A stretch of DNA of 18,122 bases, taken from NCBI GenBank assembly GCA_910585765.1, contig CAJUES010000065.1, positions 1 through 18,122 on the forward strand, given 5' to 3'. Origin of the DNA: an uncultured Lachnospiraceae bacterium (lineage in GTDB: Bacteria > Bacillota > Clostridia > Lachnospirales > Lachnospiraceae). The position numbers and the translations under genes were made by a program. Under the pieces are notes generated by a model. That model did not search any database. It was not told the DNA's origin and saw only the letters and a list, made by a program, of their open reading frames with translations. Shown piece by piece: positions 6,364 through 15,145 of this stretch; within the stretch, counting starts at the first letter, position 1; each line of letters begins with the position of its first letter.

Positions 6364-7617
6364 ATGACGGAAGAGAGAGAGTTTGATTACAGGGACTACA
6401 TACAGCGGCAGCTGAGGGAGATCGGCGATCTTGACGAGCGCAGGTATGCAAAGGAGCTGCTGCTGGGCAGCCTCGGGGAAATGTTTGCGTGGACGGAGGC
6501 AAAATACAGGGCGCTGGAACAGCGGATCCGGGATGAACTGGACACTCCGTGGGAGCGCTTTGACATCTCCATGACGGCTGTCAGAAGGAAAGACCATGAC
6601 CCGATCAATGACCACTGGCATCCGGTCTGTGAGGAGGATCTCAGACCGGAAAGAGAACACGGATGCATGACCGTGTACCTGATGGCGGACGATGCCGGAT
6701 GCCGGAAGTTCTTAAGACAGGGCATGGTTGAGGCGGAAGACAGGCGGACGGGCGCCACACTCCGCTGCCGGATCGTGAGACCGACCCGATACCGTGCCTG
6801 TATGGAGAGGACATACAGGCTGTTTGCAGCCAACCGGATCCCGTGGCAGACGGTACACCTCGGGCATCTGGAGCGTTTTTTCGACCTGGTGCCGGACGGG
6901 GACGTCCCGCCCGGCGCACAGCCCGTGATCCAGTGGGGGGACTGGGAGCAGTGTGTGACAGAGGATGCCATACCGCTCTGGAACATGCAGAGGAGCATAC
7001 TGCAGTCGCAGGAGTTCAGACGTCCGTGCCTGGATGACGTGGTCTATGAGCATATCTACTATCTCGGGGATGAGGGCGCGGCAGGAGACGGCTGCCTCGT
7101 GGATGCGGGGGAGGAACTCCTGTCGGTCCGTTATGAAAGGAACAGAGTGGTTCTAAAGACGAGGAAGGAGACACCCGGGGAGGTGTCAGTCTGCAGGCTG
7201 CGCCAGGGGGACGGCGGGGATTCCTACGGATACCGCTGTCCGGTGCTGTCAAACCACAGGAAAGACAGTTTTGCGGTGAGATATCTCCAGCAGACGGGAA
7301 ATTTCATACAGACACCCGCGGAGCTGATGCGCAAGGTGGAGGAAATGTCGGGAATCTTCCGCATCAGTGTTTCCGGATATGAGATTGCAGGCAGTGCAGG
7401 GCGGCATCTGTTTGGCGGGGATATGCTGGAAGGGGACATGAACAGCTTCACAGGTGCGCAGGAATTCACGGGGGATCGGCGCAGCCTGCTCGTGTTCCGT
7501 TTCCGGAAGGAGGGGGAGACACCGTATGACTACCTGTACGGATCCCAGATACGGTATATCCTGTCGCGGCTGCAGATGGAATTCATGGAATACAGGTGCG
7601 TGGGGGTGGCGGAATGA
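6364..7617 (+). CDS. unrecognised core protein, possible baseplate component
   Basis: This 417-residue soluble protein starts at the ATG at 6364, 19 bases after the preceding stop. The ribosome site is weak (GGATAGGA). The open frame extends further upstream, but there it only mirrors the Glu/Lys tract of the previous gene. An N-terminal helical part (about 1-60) is followed by mixed strands (about 65-290) and a C-terminal part with repeated strands and helices (about 300-417). There are no membrane helices or catalytic motifs that I recognise. It overlaps the next start by 4 bases (ATGA), so it is probably co-translated with the 7614 protein. Its place between the signalling genes and the spike-tip cassette fits a structural or assembly protein of the injection system, but this rests on context alone. 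Confidence 0.7.
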   Translation: MTEEREFDYRDYIQRQLREIGDLDERRYAKELLLGSLGEMFAWTEAKYRALEQRIRDELDTPWERFDISMTAVRRKDHDPINDHWHPVCEEDLRPEREHGCMTVYLMADDAGCRKFLRQGMVEAEDRRTGATLRCRIVRPTRYRACMERTYRLFAANRIPWQTVHLGHLERFFDLVPDGDVPPGAQPVIQWGDWEQCVTEDAIPLWNMQRSILQSQEFRRPCLDDVVYEHIYYLGDEGAAGDGCLVDAGEELLSVRYERNRVVLKTRKETPGEVSVCRLRQGDGGDSYGYRCPVLSNHRKDSFAVRYLQQTGNFIQTPAELMRKVEEMSGIFRISVSGYEIAGSAGRHLFGGDMLEGDMNSFTGAQEFTGDRRSLLVFRFRKEGETPYDYLYGSQIRYILSRLQMEFMEYRCVGVAE

Positions 7618-8306
7618 ACTATGCATGGGAGGCAGTGCTGCTGGCGGAGCAGAATGACAGGGACCGCGACAGCCTGCGGTTTGTGGAAGCCGTCACGCCG
7701 AGCCCGTACATAGAGGTATCCGTGACAGACTTAAACACCGGGGAGCCGGAAGGGGACAGGGTGGAGATCAACCCCCTCTACCGCCTCGGGGACGTGTTCG
7801 GAAGGCTGTTTGACAGGAATACGGACCAGATGGTGCAGACGAGGGCACTTTTTTTCGACGTGTGCATGCACTACATCACACAGCTCGACCTGCGGGAAGG
7901 GCTGTCAAAGGAGGACTACCACCACAGCCTGCTGTCGGACGACATCCAGTCGGGGAGGTACGGCAGGGCGGCGGCGAAGCGTTTCGCACTGTTCTCGAGG
8001 CAGGAGCAGAAACTGGTCGTGCGGGAGTACCTGTGCCTCTTGAAGACAGGGAACTGCCAGGAGTCGTTCCGGAAAGCGGTGACAGGGCTGTACACAGACG
8101 CGCTGGTCTATGAGAACAACGAGACCGCATACGAGCTGCTCGTGTACCTCGGGACGGCGGACACGGACGCGCAGCGGGAGCGCGCGGCATTCCTGCGGGA
8201 CATGTTCCTGCCGGTACAGGAGACCGTGCACTTCTTTTACGAAAACCACTTCGGGATCATCGGCGTGGACGAGACGATGGGGGTGGACGAGATGGTGATA
8301 TTTTAG
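7614..8306 (+). CDS. unrecognised core protein coupled to the 6364 gene
   Basis: This 230-residue soluble protein starts within the stop of the preceding gene (ATGA), with GGGGGTGGCGG upstream. Residues 25-65 show short strands and an INPLYRLGDVFGRLF motif (about 53-67). Residues 75-200 are mostly helical. The C-terminus is VDETMGVDEMVIF. I know of no enzyme motif that it matches. The stop is 15 bases before the PAAR-like lysozyme gene, so it is the last core gene before cassette 2. It could be an adaptor that loads or positions the following spike-tip protein, but nothing in the sequence proves that. Confidence 0.7.
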   Translation: MNYAWEAVLLAEQNDRDRDSLRFVEAVTPSPYIEVSVTDLNTGEPEGDRVEINPLYRLGDVFGRLFDRNTDQMVQTRALFFDVCMHYITQLDLREGLSKEDYHHSLLSDDIQSGRYGRAAAKRFALFSRQEQKLVVREYLCLLKTGNCQESFRKAVTGLYTDALVYENNETAYELLVYLGTADTDAQRERAAFLRDMFLPVQETVHFFYENHFGIIGVDETMGVDEMVIF

Positions 8307-8321
8307 CAGAGGAGGAGACGT

Positions 8322-9533
8322 ATGGGAGACATAGATGATGAATTAAAGTATATGGAAGGGAATTACTCAACCGGGGATCCGGGCATGGTGCTCGCAGAGT
8401 GGTGGGAAGATACAAAGCAGGCACAGAAACTTTCCCAGGATGCAGAATATATGAAAAAGGTTCTGGAATACCTGAAAGAGAAGGAGGAAGAGCACCACTA
8501 TCTGGTAGACGGTGCCACGATTACATGTACAAGGTGCAAGATGGAACCGGATACATATTACGGGAGTACTTTTACGGCACCGGAGGGCAGTGATGAGAGA
8601 AAGTTAAAGGTAACACACAACACAAGCTATGTAAATGGCGCAGGACAGTATTTTGCGACAGTTAAGGATATTGAATTTGAGCCGTTTGGAAACTGTGACA
8701 ACCCGCCGGACCGGGAAGCGGAGAGAAAGGCGCTGATGCTTGCGGCGGAATCCGAGGAGCTGTGCAAGTATGGGACATGTCGGTATTTAATGGATTTAAA
8801 TGATGAATGGGAAAACTGGCTGTCAAACACAGGGTATCAGGAGGTAACGGAACTGAATGGGGATTCGGTGGAGACAGTTACCATGGAAGCGATCCTGTTC
8901 TGTAAACACGGAGGATTTATCCGACCAATCAATTCGGGGTATATTAAAACGGATGATGAACCAGAAATTGAAATTATGGAAAAAGCTTCGGAAGAGGAGA
9001 TCAGTGAATCGTTAAAACAAATAGGAATTACCAATACAGAGGTGGCAATATATGTTTGGCAATTTTTTAGAAATGAAAAGTTTTCGGAATATGCGGTTGC
9101 GGGAATAATGGGAAATGTCTATGCAGAATCGAAATTTAATCCTGAAATAGTACGCAATGAAACATATTATGGTCTTTTTCAGATTGGTGATGGGGCGGAT
9201 AAAATGCTTAAACAGGGAGGAATAGAAGGATGGAAGGATGTTGATTTTCAGTGCAGATTTGCGTTGTGCGAATACAATGGAAGCGATACAGGATGGCAAG
9301 TGCGTTATCTTGACATGGGAGATTATATGTTATGCAGCTCAAGGGAAAATTTTCAAAATGCGGCAAATGCCACAGAGGCTGCACTGCTATGGGGAACTGG
9401 ATTTGAGCGTGCCTATGTCAGCAAGCGTAAGGATAGTGAGAATAGAATAATATTCGATAAGTTACAACATCAGGAGGAAAGGATTCAATGGGCAGAGGAT
9501 ATATATAAGGTTTTTGAAGGAAAAGGATGGTAA
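8322..9533 (+). CDS. PAAR-like (DUF4280-type) spike tip with phage-tail-lysozyme domain
   Basis: This is a 403-residue protein with an AGAGGAGGAG ribosome site. Residues 1-58 are helical and charged. Residues 59-210 form a DUF4280/PAAR-like domain: YLVDGATITCTRC at 60-72, a second Cys site ending in GNC at 125, ATVKD at 112-116, a CKYGTC loop at 148-153 and CKHGGFI at 194-200. These proteins cap the spike of contractile injection systems. Residues 238-400 resemble phage tail lysozyme: AGIMGNVYAESKFNP (260-274) with probable catalytic E269, then YYGLFQIGDG (282-291). The C-terminal half should cut peptidoglycan in a target or help the needle pass a wall. The DNA is noticeably AT-richer from about 8950 on than in the PAAR-like part, which suggests that the toxic domain was exchanged. 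A 1-base gap separates it from its likely partner gene. Confidence 0.85.
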   Translation: MGDIDDELKYMEGNYSTGDPGMVLAEWWEDTKQAQKLSQDAEYMKKVLEYLKEKEEEHHYLVDGATITCTRCKMEPDTYYGSTFTAPEGSDERKLKVTHNTSYVNGAGQYFATVKDIEFEPFGNCDNPPDREAERKALMLAAESEELCKYGTCRYLMDLNDEWENWLSNTGYQEVTELNGDSVETVTMEAILFCKHGGFIRPINSGYIKTDDEPEIEIMEKASEEEISESLKQIGITNTEVAIYVWQFFRNEKFSEYAVAGIMGNVYAESKFNPEIVRNETYYGLFQIGDGADKMLKQGGIEGWKDVDFQCRFALCEYNGSDTGWQVRYLDMGDYMLCSSRENFQNAANATEAALLWGTGFERAYVSKRKDSENRIIFDKLQHQEERIQWAEDIYKVFEGKGW

Positions 9534-9534
9534 A

Positions 9535-10188
9535 GTGAAGAAGCGGTTAAAAATCTTTCTCATATGTGTGTTTATGACACTAATTGTGCTTCTGCCGATA
9601 AAATCAAAACAAATAAATGATGAGATGCCAGATGCATATGTGAATATATTATCTGAATACGAGAGGGTAATGAACGACAAAACATACTCACGGGATCAAT
9701 GGAAAAATATTTATGACTATGTGCTGAGATTTATTGGCAAAACCGATTTATATTATTGCATTAAAGATTTGTCAGGAGATGGGAAAACAGAATTGATATT
9801 AGGGACAAAACAAGAAATAAAATTCGAGCCATTTATTATTTATTCCTTCGAGGAGAGTACGGTTTACTGGGCAGGTATCAGGGAGAACTATATAATGACT
9901 ATTTATGAAGGAGGAATCATTGAGTATATATCAGGAGGCGTGTGGCAGCATTTTATGTATGAACGTTTAGACGGGGATTCAGCAGTTACTGATTTATTGG
10001 CAGTTTTAGTAAAGGAAGAAGGAGACGGTAAGAGTCCGGTGCGTTATTACTCAGTGAAATACACGGAAAACAATCAAATTTACGAGGAGATAACAAAGAA
10101 AGAATTTCAGGATATACGAAATCTGTATACAGGATCAGTGGAAAGACTCACATGGAATAAGTTAGAGGGATTTTGGAACCAGCAGTAG
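9535..10188 (+). CDS. exported or membrane-anchored partner, putative immunity protein
   Basis: This 217-residue protein starts at a GTG one base after the lysozyme gene's stop, with AAGGATGG upstream. The N-terminus is a signal anchor (KKRLKIFLICVFMTLIVLL, about 2-20) without a lipobox Cys. The mature part contains a calcium-type loop, DLSGDGKTELILG at 78-90, followed by strand-rich sequence of the FIIYSFEE kind. I do not recognise the family by name. Position, export and AT-rich composition match the partners in cassette 3. An extracytoplasmic protein would be in the right place to protect the producer's wall against the adjacent lysozyme. That role is inferred. A 36-base AT-rich spacer follows before the Hsp70 gene. 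Confidence 0.7.
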   Translation: MKKRLKIFLICVFMTLIVLLPIKSKQINDEMPDAYVNILSEYERVMNDKTYSRDQWKNIYDYVLRFIGKTDLYYCIKDLSGDGKTELILGTKQEIKFEPFIIYSFEESTVYWAGIRENYIMTIYEGGIIEYISGGVWQHFMYERLDGDSAVTDLLAVLVKEEGDGKSPVRYYSVKYTENNQIYEEITKKEFQDIRNLYTGSVERLTWNKLEGFWNQQ

Positions 10189-10224
10189 TATTAATATAGA
10201 AATTTAAAAATATACGAGGGAATT

Positions 10225-12825
10225 ATGGGCGGATATATCTTAAACAAAGAAGGGATCAGCAGGGAGACGGAGAGGAAGCTGTACAGGACGGGCGAGCTGG
10301 AGCTGATGACCACGCACCAGCTGCGGGAGATCTGCAGGCGCGAGCGGATCATCCAGGGCATATTAAACCCCCTGGACAAGGAGGAACTGGTCAGCGTGAT
10401 CATGCGCTGCCGCGGGATGCGGGAGCGGCTGCTGATACGGAAGGAGTCGGAGGAGGGAACCCGTGTGCTGGAGCAGATGTTCGCGGGGCGGCGGATCGTG
10501 CCGGTACAGGACAGGACGCTGCACATCCCGTCAAAGCTCATCGTGTATGAGGGGCTGTCCATGGGCGCGGAGGACAGGGTGCGGATACCGTACCGCAGGG
10601 AGCTTGCGGACACCAACGCGCTCCTTGTCAGCGGAGGGAAGGAGGTTTGCGGCATCTTCCACCTGCAGGCAGTAGCCGGAGAGAAGGGGTGGCTGTATGT
10701 GGTGCGGGAGGAAGGGATGCCGTGCAGGGAAGCGGATCTGAAGGAGTACGACCTGTACTGTTTCCGGCAGCAGGACTCGGACAGGATCTTTGCCCTGTAT
10801 TACGGGACGGGCGGCGACATGCCGGAGCGGATCCAGGCTTACAGGATCCCGCTCATGGACGTGGAAGTACGCAGCCCCGTGGAGCTGAGGATGCCGCTTG
10901 CCATCGATTTCGGCTCCGCCAGCACTACGGCGGGCGTCTGTCTGGATTCCCGGTATTTCGAGGAGACCAGGGGGGTGCCCTTTGCGGAAGATTTTGAGAA
11001 GAATGCGGTCCAGTATACGACATTCAGCGGCGGCAGCAGGCTGATGCCTTCCGTCGCAGGCGTGGTCGCGATAGAACATGGAGAACCGCGTTTCGTGTTC
11101 GGTCAGGAGGCGGCAGAGCTGTCCGGTGCAAGCTATGTCGACGAGGGTTTCAGCGTCTTCTATGACATGAAGCGGTGGATCAGTGACCCCGACAGGGAGG
11201 AGGAGATCACGGACAGGGAGGGCAGGCGGACGTTCCTCCCGCGCAGGGAGATCATCAGGGCATTTATCCTGTATATCATCAGGACAACGGAAAACCGTTT
11301 CAAATGCAGGGTGCGCCAGATCCATGTGTCCTGCCCGGTCAGGCAGAAGTTCCTGTTCCAGAAGCTGTTCCACAGGATCCTGCCGGAGTACATGCCGCAG
11401 GACGGGGAGATGCTTGACGAGGGCGTGGCGGTCCTGTACAGCACCATCTCCGGGATGCTGGGATCGGGTAAGCTGGAGGAGGACACGGAGTACCAGGCGC
11501 TGGTCATAGACTGTGGGGGCGGGACGACAGACCTGTGTGCATGCCGTTTCCGGTACCGTGACGACAGGGTGGCATACCATATCCGCATCGAGACAGCCTA
11601 TGAGAACGGGGACACGGATTTCGGCGGGGACAACCTGACCTACCGGATCATGCAGTACATCAAGATACGGATGGCGGAAAAGCTGGGACTCCGGATGCCG
11701 GTGTCCGCGGAGGAGATCCTGCAGGGGCTGGATGTGGACACGTTCCGATATGTGGATGCCAGCGGGACATCGGAATTGTACAGGGGATTCGAGGCGGCCT
11801 ATGAGACGGCGGAACAGTACCTCCCGACCAGGTTCAAGGAGTATGAGGCGAGGAGCCGGAGCGATTATTTCAAGGTAAAAAATAACTTTTACCATCTCTT
11901 CTCCCTGGCGGAGGAGGTGAAGAAGCGCTTCTATGAGCGGGCAGGGATCCTGCGGGTGGGGATCTCGTCCGGTGTGCACGGGGACAGTGACATCTCATGG
12001 GTGCAGGCGGACAAATGGAAACTGTCTGTACAGGAAAACGGCGTGTTCAGGGTGGTGAAGGAGTTCCCGGAGATCATCGTGAACCTGTATGAGGCCAGTC
12101 TGGTCATAAAGGGGGACATCTATGGCATCATCCGTAAGCTTATGGAACCGCTGAACAAAGAGGACAGGATCAGGGATTTTTCATTCCTGAGACTGACAGG
12201 CCAGTCCTGCAGGATCGACCTTTTCAGGGAAGCGCTGAAGGAATTCATACCGGGGCGCATGATACAGTTCCGGCACGGCGGCAGGGGAACGGCAGGGGAT
12301 ACGGACCTGAAGATGGGCTGCGTGGACGGCGCGTTGAAGTATATACGGGACAAGCGGCTCGGATATGCGCAGGTGGAACTGTATTCGGACGAGCCGCTGC
12401 TTCCCTACACCGTCAGCGCCCACACCCACAACGGGAGGGAAGTGGAGCTGGTGAACGGGTTCCTGCGCGGGGAGGAAACGCGGTATGTGTCGAGAAATCT
12501 GGAGGACCTGACGCTGTACCTGTACCTGAAGGATACGGAAGGACGGGAGAGATACCGTTTCTGTCTGGACTGCGATCCGAAACGCTTCCGGGAAGTGACG
12601 TATGAGGGGATCCGGGAGGCGCACGGGACGCATATCGCGCAGAAGGAGACGGACAGCATCGCGGACGGCGAGATACGCTTCTTCGCGTGGAAGCGCTGTG
12701 CGGACTGGGGGTTTGTGGTCGTGCCGGTGTACAGGAAGTACGGGCGCCTGTATTTGGGGGACGGCCAGTTCTACCCGTTCGAGCATGAAGGCTGGACACA
12801 GAACCTTTATGACGGCACGAAATAA
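10225..12825 (+). CDS. Hsp70/actin-fold ATPase with SAP-like N-terminus
   Basis: This is an 866-residue protein. Residues 28-64 resemble a SAP-type helical motif (LMTTHQLREICRRE through KEELVSVIMRCRG). Residues 65-220 are an extra N-terminal part I cannot name. The Hsp70/actin ATPase core follows: phosphate-1 loop AIDFGSASTTAGV (226-238), a helical SCPVRQK region near 369, phosphate-2 loop VIDCGGGTTDL (427-437), and GDTDFGGDN (462-470), which corresponds to the DnaK GDTHLGGED segment. Residues 500-866 do not show a standard DnaK substrate-binding domain. It should bind and hydrolyse ATP in the cytoplasm and may fold or assemble apparatus parts. The ribosome site is modest (GAGGGA). It is flanked on both sides by core-like genes or cassettes on the same strand. 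The Hsp70-family call is firm; the role is open. Confidence 0.9.
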   Translation: MGGYILNKEGISRETERKLYRTGELELMTTHQLREICRRERIIQGILNPLDKEELVSVIMRCRGMRERLLIRKESEEGTRVLEQMFAGRRIVPVQDRTLHIPSKLIVYEGLSMGAEDRVRIPYRRELADTNALLVSGGKEVCGIFHLQAVAGEKGWLYVVREEGMPCREADLKEYDLYCFRQQDSDRIFALYYGTGGDMPERIQAYRIPLMDVEVRSPVELRMPLAIDFGSASTTAGVCLDSRYFEETRGVPFAEDFEKNAVQYTTFSGGSRLMPSVAGVVAIEHGEPRFVFGQEAAELSGASYVDEGFSVFYDMKRWISDPDREEEITDREGRRTFLPRREIIRAFILYIIRTTENRFKCRVRQIHVSCPVRQKFLFQKLFHRILPEYMPQDGEMLDEGVAVLYSTISGMLGSGKLEEDTEYQALVIDCGGGTTDLCACRFRYRDDRVAYHIRIETAYENGDTDFGGDNLTYRIMQYIKIRMAEKLGLRMPVSAEEILQGLDVDTFRYVDASGTSELYRGFEAAYETAEQYLPTRFKEYEARSRSDYFKVKNNFYHLFSLAEEVKKRFYERAGILRVGISSGVHGDSDISWVQADKWKLSVQENGVFRVVKEFPEIIVNLYEASLVIKGDIYGIIRKLMEPLNKEDRIRDFSFLRLTGQSCRIDLFREALKEFIPGRMIQFRHGGRGTAGDTDLKMGCVDGALKYIRDKRLGYAQVELYSDEPLLPYTVSAHTHNGREVELVNGFLRGEETRYVSRNLEDLTLYLYLKDTEGRERYRFCLDCDPKRFREVTYEGIREAHGTHIAQKETDSIADGEIRFFAWKRCADWGFVVVPVYRKYGRLYLGDGQFYPFEHEGWTQNLYDGTK

Positions 12826-12854
12826 ACAAATATATAACGATAAAGGAGCGTCAT

Positions 12855-13643
12855 ATGATGGAACACATATATCCGGCGTTTGAGCGCGGGAGGATCATGA
12901 AGAAGGAGCTGCTGTGGGCGCTCAGGGACTACTCCTATGCCGCCCTGCAGATAAAGTACCGGGATCACGCGGACGGTATCATCACGGGGTGCAGGGTGCG
13001 CCCGGAAGGGGGCATGCTGCGTATCGCGCCGGGAATGATAAAGTGTGCGGACTTCATCTTCCTGGTCACGGGGGAGGAGCGGGTGCCGTATGCGCCGACA
13101 GGGGAGTATTCCAGTCTCCGGTTCTGCCTGAGGGAGAGGGAAGAACTGCCGGACTACACCCGCTACCGGACGGAGTTCGTGCTGGACGGACAGCTGGAGC
13201 GGGGGAAAAACGAGATCGAGCTGTGCCGGTTCAGGTTGAAAGCGGGAGCGGAACTGCGCACGGAGTATAAGGACTTCTACGACATACAGACGGAGTATGA
13301 CACCATGAACCTGGCGGATGCCACATGGTCATCCGTGGGACAGAACACCCTGTCCAAGGAAGTGACGGACTATTTTGCGCATAAGGTGCTGGAGTGCGGG
13401 AAGGCGGCGGATGCCGATGTCCAGTTCGCCTATTTCCTCCTGCAGGGGCGTGAGGCGGCAGACTACCGCATACTGACGGACTACATCCGCAGGAGGACAG
13501 GCGGGGACGCGGGGGACGGCCGGATGGATACCGGGACCGCCTTCCACAGGCTGGAGGACATACTGGACGGGATCCGCAGGGGAACCAGCGCATACAGGCC
13601 GGACAGGACAGACGGGGAGCGCAGGATGATCGTGTGGGACTGA
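12855..13643 (+). CDS. core protein with phage receptor-binding/TssK-like N-terminus
   Basis: This 262-residue protein starts at the ATG at 12855 (AAGGAG upstream; a second ATG follows at 12858). Residues 14-75 run MKKELLWALRDYSY, then GIITGCRVRPEGGMLRIAPG, then IKCADFIFLV. The pattern of a short helix, then G-I-I-x-G, then a strand and I-A-P-G, then a strand, is reminiscent of the base domains of phage receptor-binding proteins and of the TssK N-terminus in type VI baseplates. Residues 85-150 continue as strands (SSLRFCLREREELPD and ELCRFRLKAG). The C-terminal part, 150-262, is helical. The resemblance is by eye and could be wrong. It sits between the Hsp70 gene and cassette 3 and has no signal peptide. 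Confidence 0.65.
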   Translation: MMEHIYPAFERGRIMKKELLWALRDYSYAALQIKYRDHADGIITGCRVRPEGGMLRIAPGMIKCADFIFLVTGEERVPYAPTGEYSSLRFCLREREELPDYTRYRTEFVLDGQLERGKNEIELCRFRLKAGAELRTEYKDFYDIQTEYDTMNLADATWSSVGQNTLSKEVTDYFAHKVLECGKAADADVQFAYFLLQGREAADYRILTDYIRRRTGGDAGDGRMDTGTAFHRLEDILDGIRRGTSAYRPDRTDGERRMIVWD

Positions 13644-13661
13644 TGGGAAAGGAGAAGGAAA

Positions 13662-15113
13662 ATGGGTAATTATTTGAATTATCTGCATGGAGAGTATGAC
13701 AGTCATGATCTGGAAAATAGGAAACAACGTCTTGATGATATACAACATGCGCGTGAAGTGAAACAGGATATAGAGGACACACAAAATTCAATTTTTGAAA
13801 GTATGACAGAAGGGATCATTAATGAGATAGATAATGCAACAAGCGAGGATTTTATTGAGCTATGCCGTAGTTATAATGTGGAAGACAGGTATAGTGAATA
13901 TCTTGTTAATGGCGCAACGCTGCGATGCACTATGGCAACATTAGACGACTTTCCGTTATCAAATGGCAGTAAGGTTATTTTGGAAGGTGTAGAAGAAAAA
14001 GATAAAAATGTGACAGAATATAAATTTGAAGATCCGCGTCTTGATATGGTCCTGCATGTTAGCGAGAATGGTATAGATATTAATAATGGTCAGTGTTATG
14101 CAACGGTAAAGGATTGTGTGAAAGATGTCAACATCATTCCACCAAGATGTAACTGTTTGGTACCTGTCGACAGAAAGGCAGAAGAAGAACGAATAAATAG
14201 TGATAATGAACGCTGTAAACATGGAGTATGCAGACACCTTATGAGTTTGAATGATCAATGGGATAATATGTTGTTGAAAGGAAACGGGAAATATCAGACA
14301 AAAAGAAATGTATTCATAAAAGATGGAGCGCCAGATATAAACATAAATGATATGCCTGAAGAGTACCTTGAGAGCGAAGATATAGAGGGCATTACGCTGA
14401 CCTCTATCTTGTTCTGTAAGCATGGCGGTTTAATATGCCCGGTTGATTCAGGGCAGTTCAGAATAATTACATATTCAGATACGGTATTTGCATTGGCTTG
14501 TACAATTGAAGGTGAGCATAAAGGAAGTCTGCAGTGGGAACAGATGAAATCGAATGCGGAATATATCTATAATTATCTGTTTGATAGAGGATGGTCGACA
14601 GAAGCTATATGCGGGGTATTGGGGAATATGTATGAAGAGAGCAAGATGAATCCGGGAATATGGCAGAAATGGACAAATACAGGACTGGGGTATGGATTAG
14701 TACAGTGGTCAGCGGCTGGAGAAAAATACCTCAGTTATATAAACAAAGGAGCTGGTGAAGTCAATAATTGGGCAAAAGCCGATCCTAAGGCGCTGATGAA
14801 TAGTCAATTAAAGTATATAATGGAAACGATGCAGTTGAAGGGACAAAAGGCAGAAGAAATTCAATGGTATCCCCAAATGGCATGGAAATATGTAGACGAA
14901 AAATTTTTTGCCGAGGATTCTACGCCTAGAGAAATGACAGCAGAAGAATATATAACATCTAATTGTAATCCAGGAGATTTGGCATTGATTTTTCAATCTC
15001 ATTATGAAAGATCAGGACAGCACTTGGAGAATAGGATAAATGCAGCAAACAAGTGGTATGAATACTTTACAATGCAAGACCTGACAATTGATTTAGATGA
15101 TTTTCCCCAATAA
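13662..15113 (+). CDS. second PAAR-like (DUF4280-type) spike tip with phage-tail-lysozyme domain
   Basis: This is a 483-residue protein with an AAGGAGAAGG ribosome site. The N-terminal 75 residues are charged and helical, with no resemblance to the first copy. Residues 79-270 are the DUF4280/PAAR-like domain: YLVNGATLRCT (80-90), ATVKD (147-151), CKHGVCRHLMSLNDQW (185-200) and CKHGGLICPVDSGQ (252-265). All of these align with the 8322 protein. Residues 298-470 look like phage tail lysozyme: ICGVLGNMYEESKMNP (316-331) with probable catalytic E326 or E327, then GYGLVQWS (343-350), closer to the family norm than the first copy. The whole gene is AT-rich, unlike the GC-rich genes before it. It should be loaded on the spike encoded at 17028 and cleave peptidoglycan in the target. 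Two lipoprotein genes follow 32 bases later. Confidence 0.85.
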   Translation: MGNYLNYLHGEYDSHDLENRKQRLDDIQHAREVKQDIEDTQNSIFESMTEGIINEIDNATSEDFIELCRSYNVEDRYSEYLVNGATLRCTMATLDDFPLSNGSKVILEGVEEKDKNVTEYKFEDPRLDMVLHVSENGIDINNGQCYATVKDCVKDVNIIPPRCNCLVPVDRKAEEERINSDNERCKHGVCRHLMSLNDQWDNMLLKGNGKYQTKRNVFIKDGAPDININDMPEEYLESEDIEGITLTSILFCKHGGLICPVDSGQFRIITYSDTVFALACTIEGEHKGSLQWEQMKSNAEYIYNYLFDRGWSTEAICGVLGNMYEESKMNPGIWQKWTNTGLGYGLVQWSAAGEKYLSYINKGAGEVNNWAKADPKALMNSQLKYIMETMQLKGQKAEEIQWYPQMAWKYVDEKFFAEDSTPREMTAEEYITSNCNPGDLALIFQSHYERSGQHLENRINAANKWYEYFTMQDLTIDLDDFPQ

Positions 15114-15145
15114 TTAATTAAAACAGTAGCTTAGGAGAAGTGAAA

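Noticed and set aside
10531..11979. Long reverse-strand open frame (482 codons) opposite the Hsp70 gene
   Set aside because: It lies wholly within a gene with intact ATPase motifs, its translation is low in recognisable pattern, and long antisense frames are expected in GC-rich DNA with this codon use.
15140..15145. GTG at 15140 as start of the first lipoprotein
   Set aside because: It is only 2 bases from the AGGAG site; the ATG at 15146 is at the normal distance and gives the same signal peptide.
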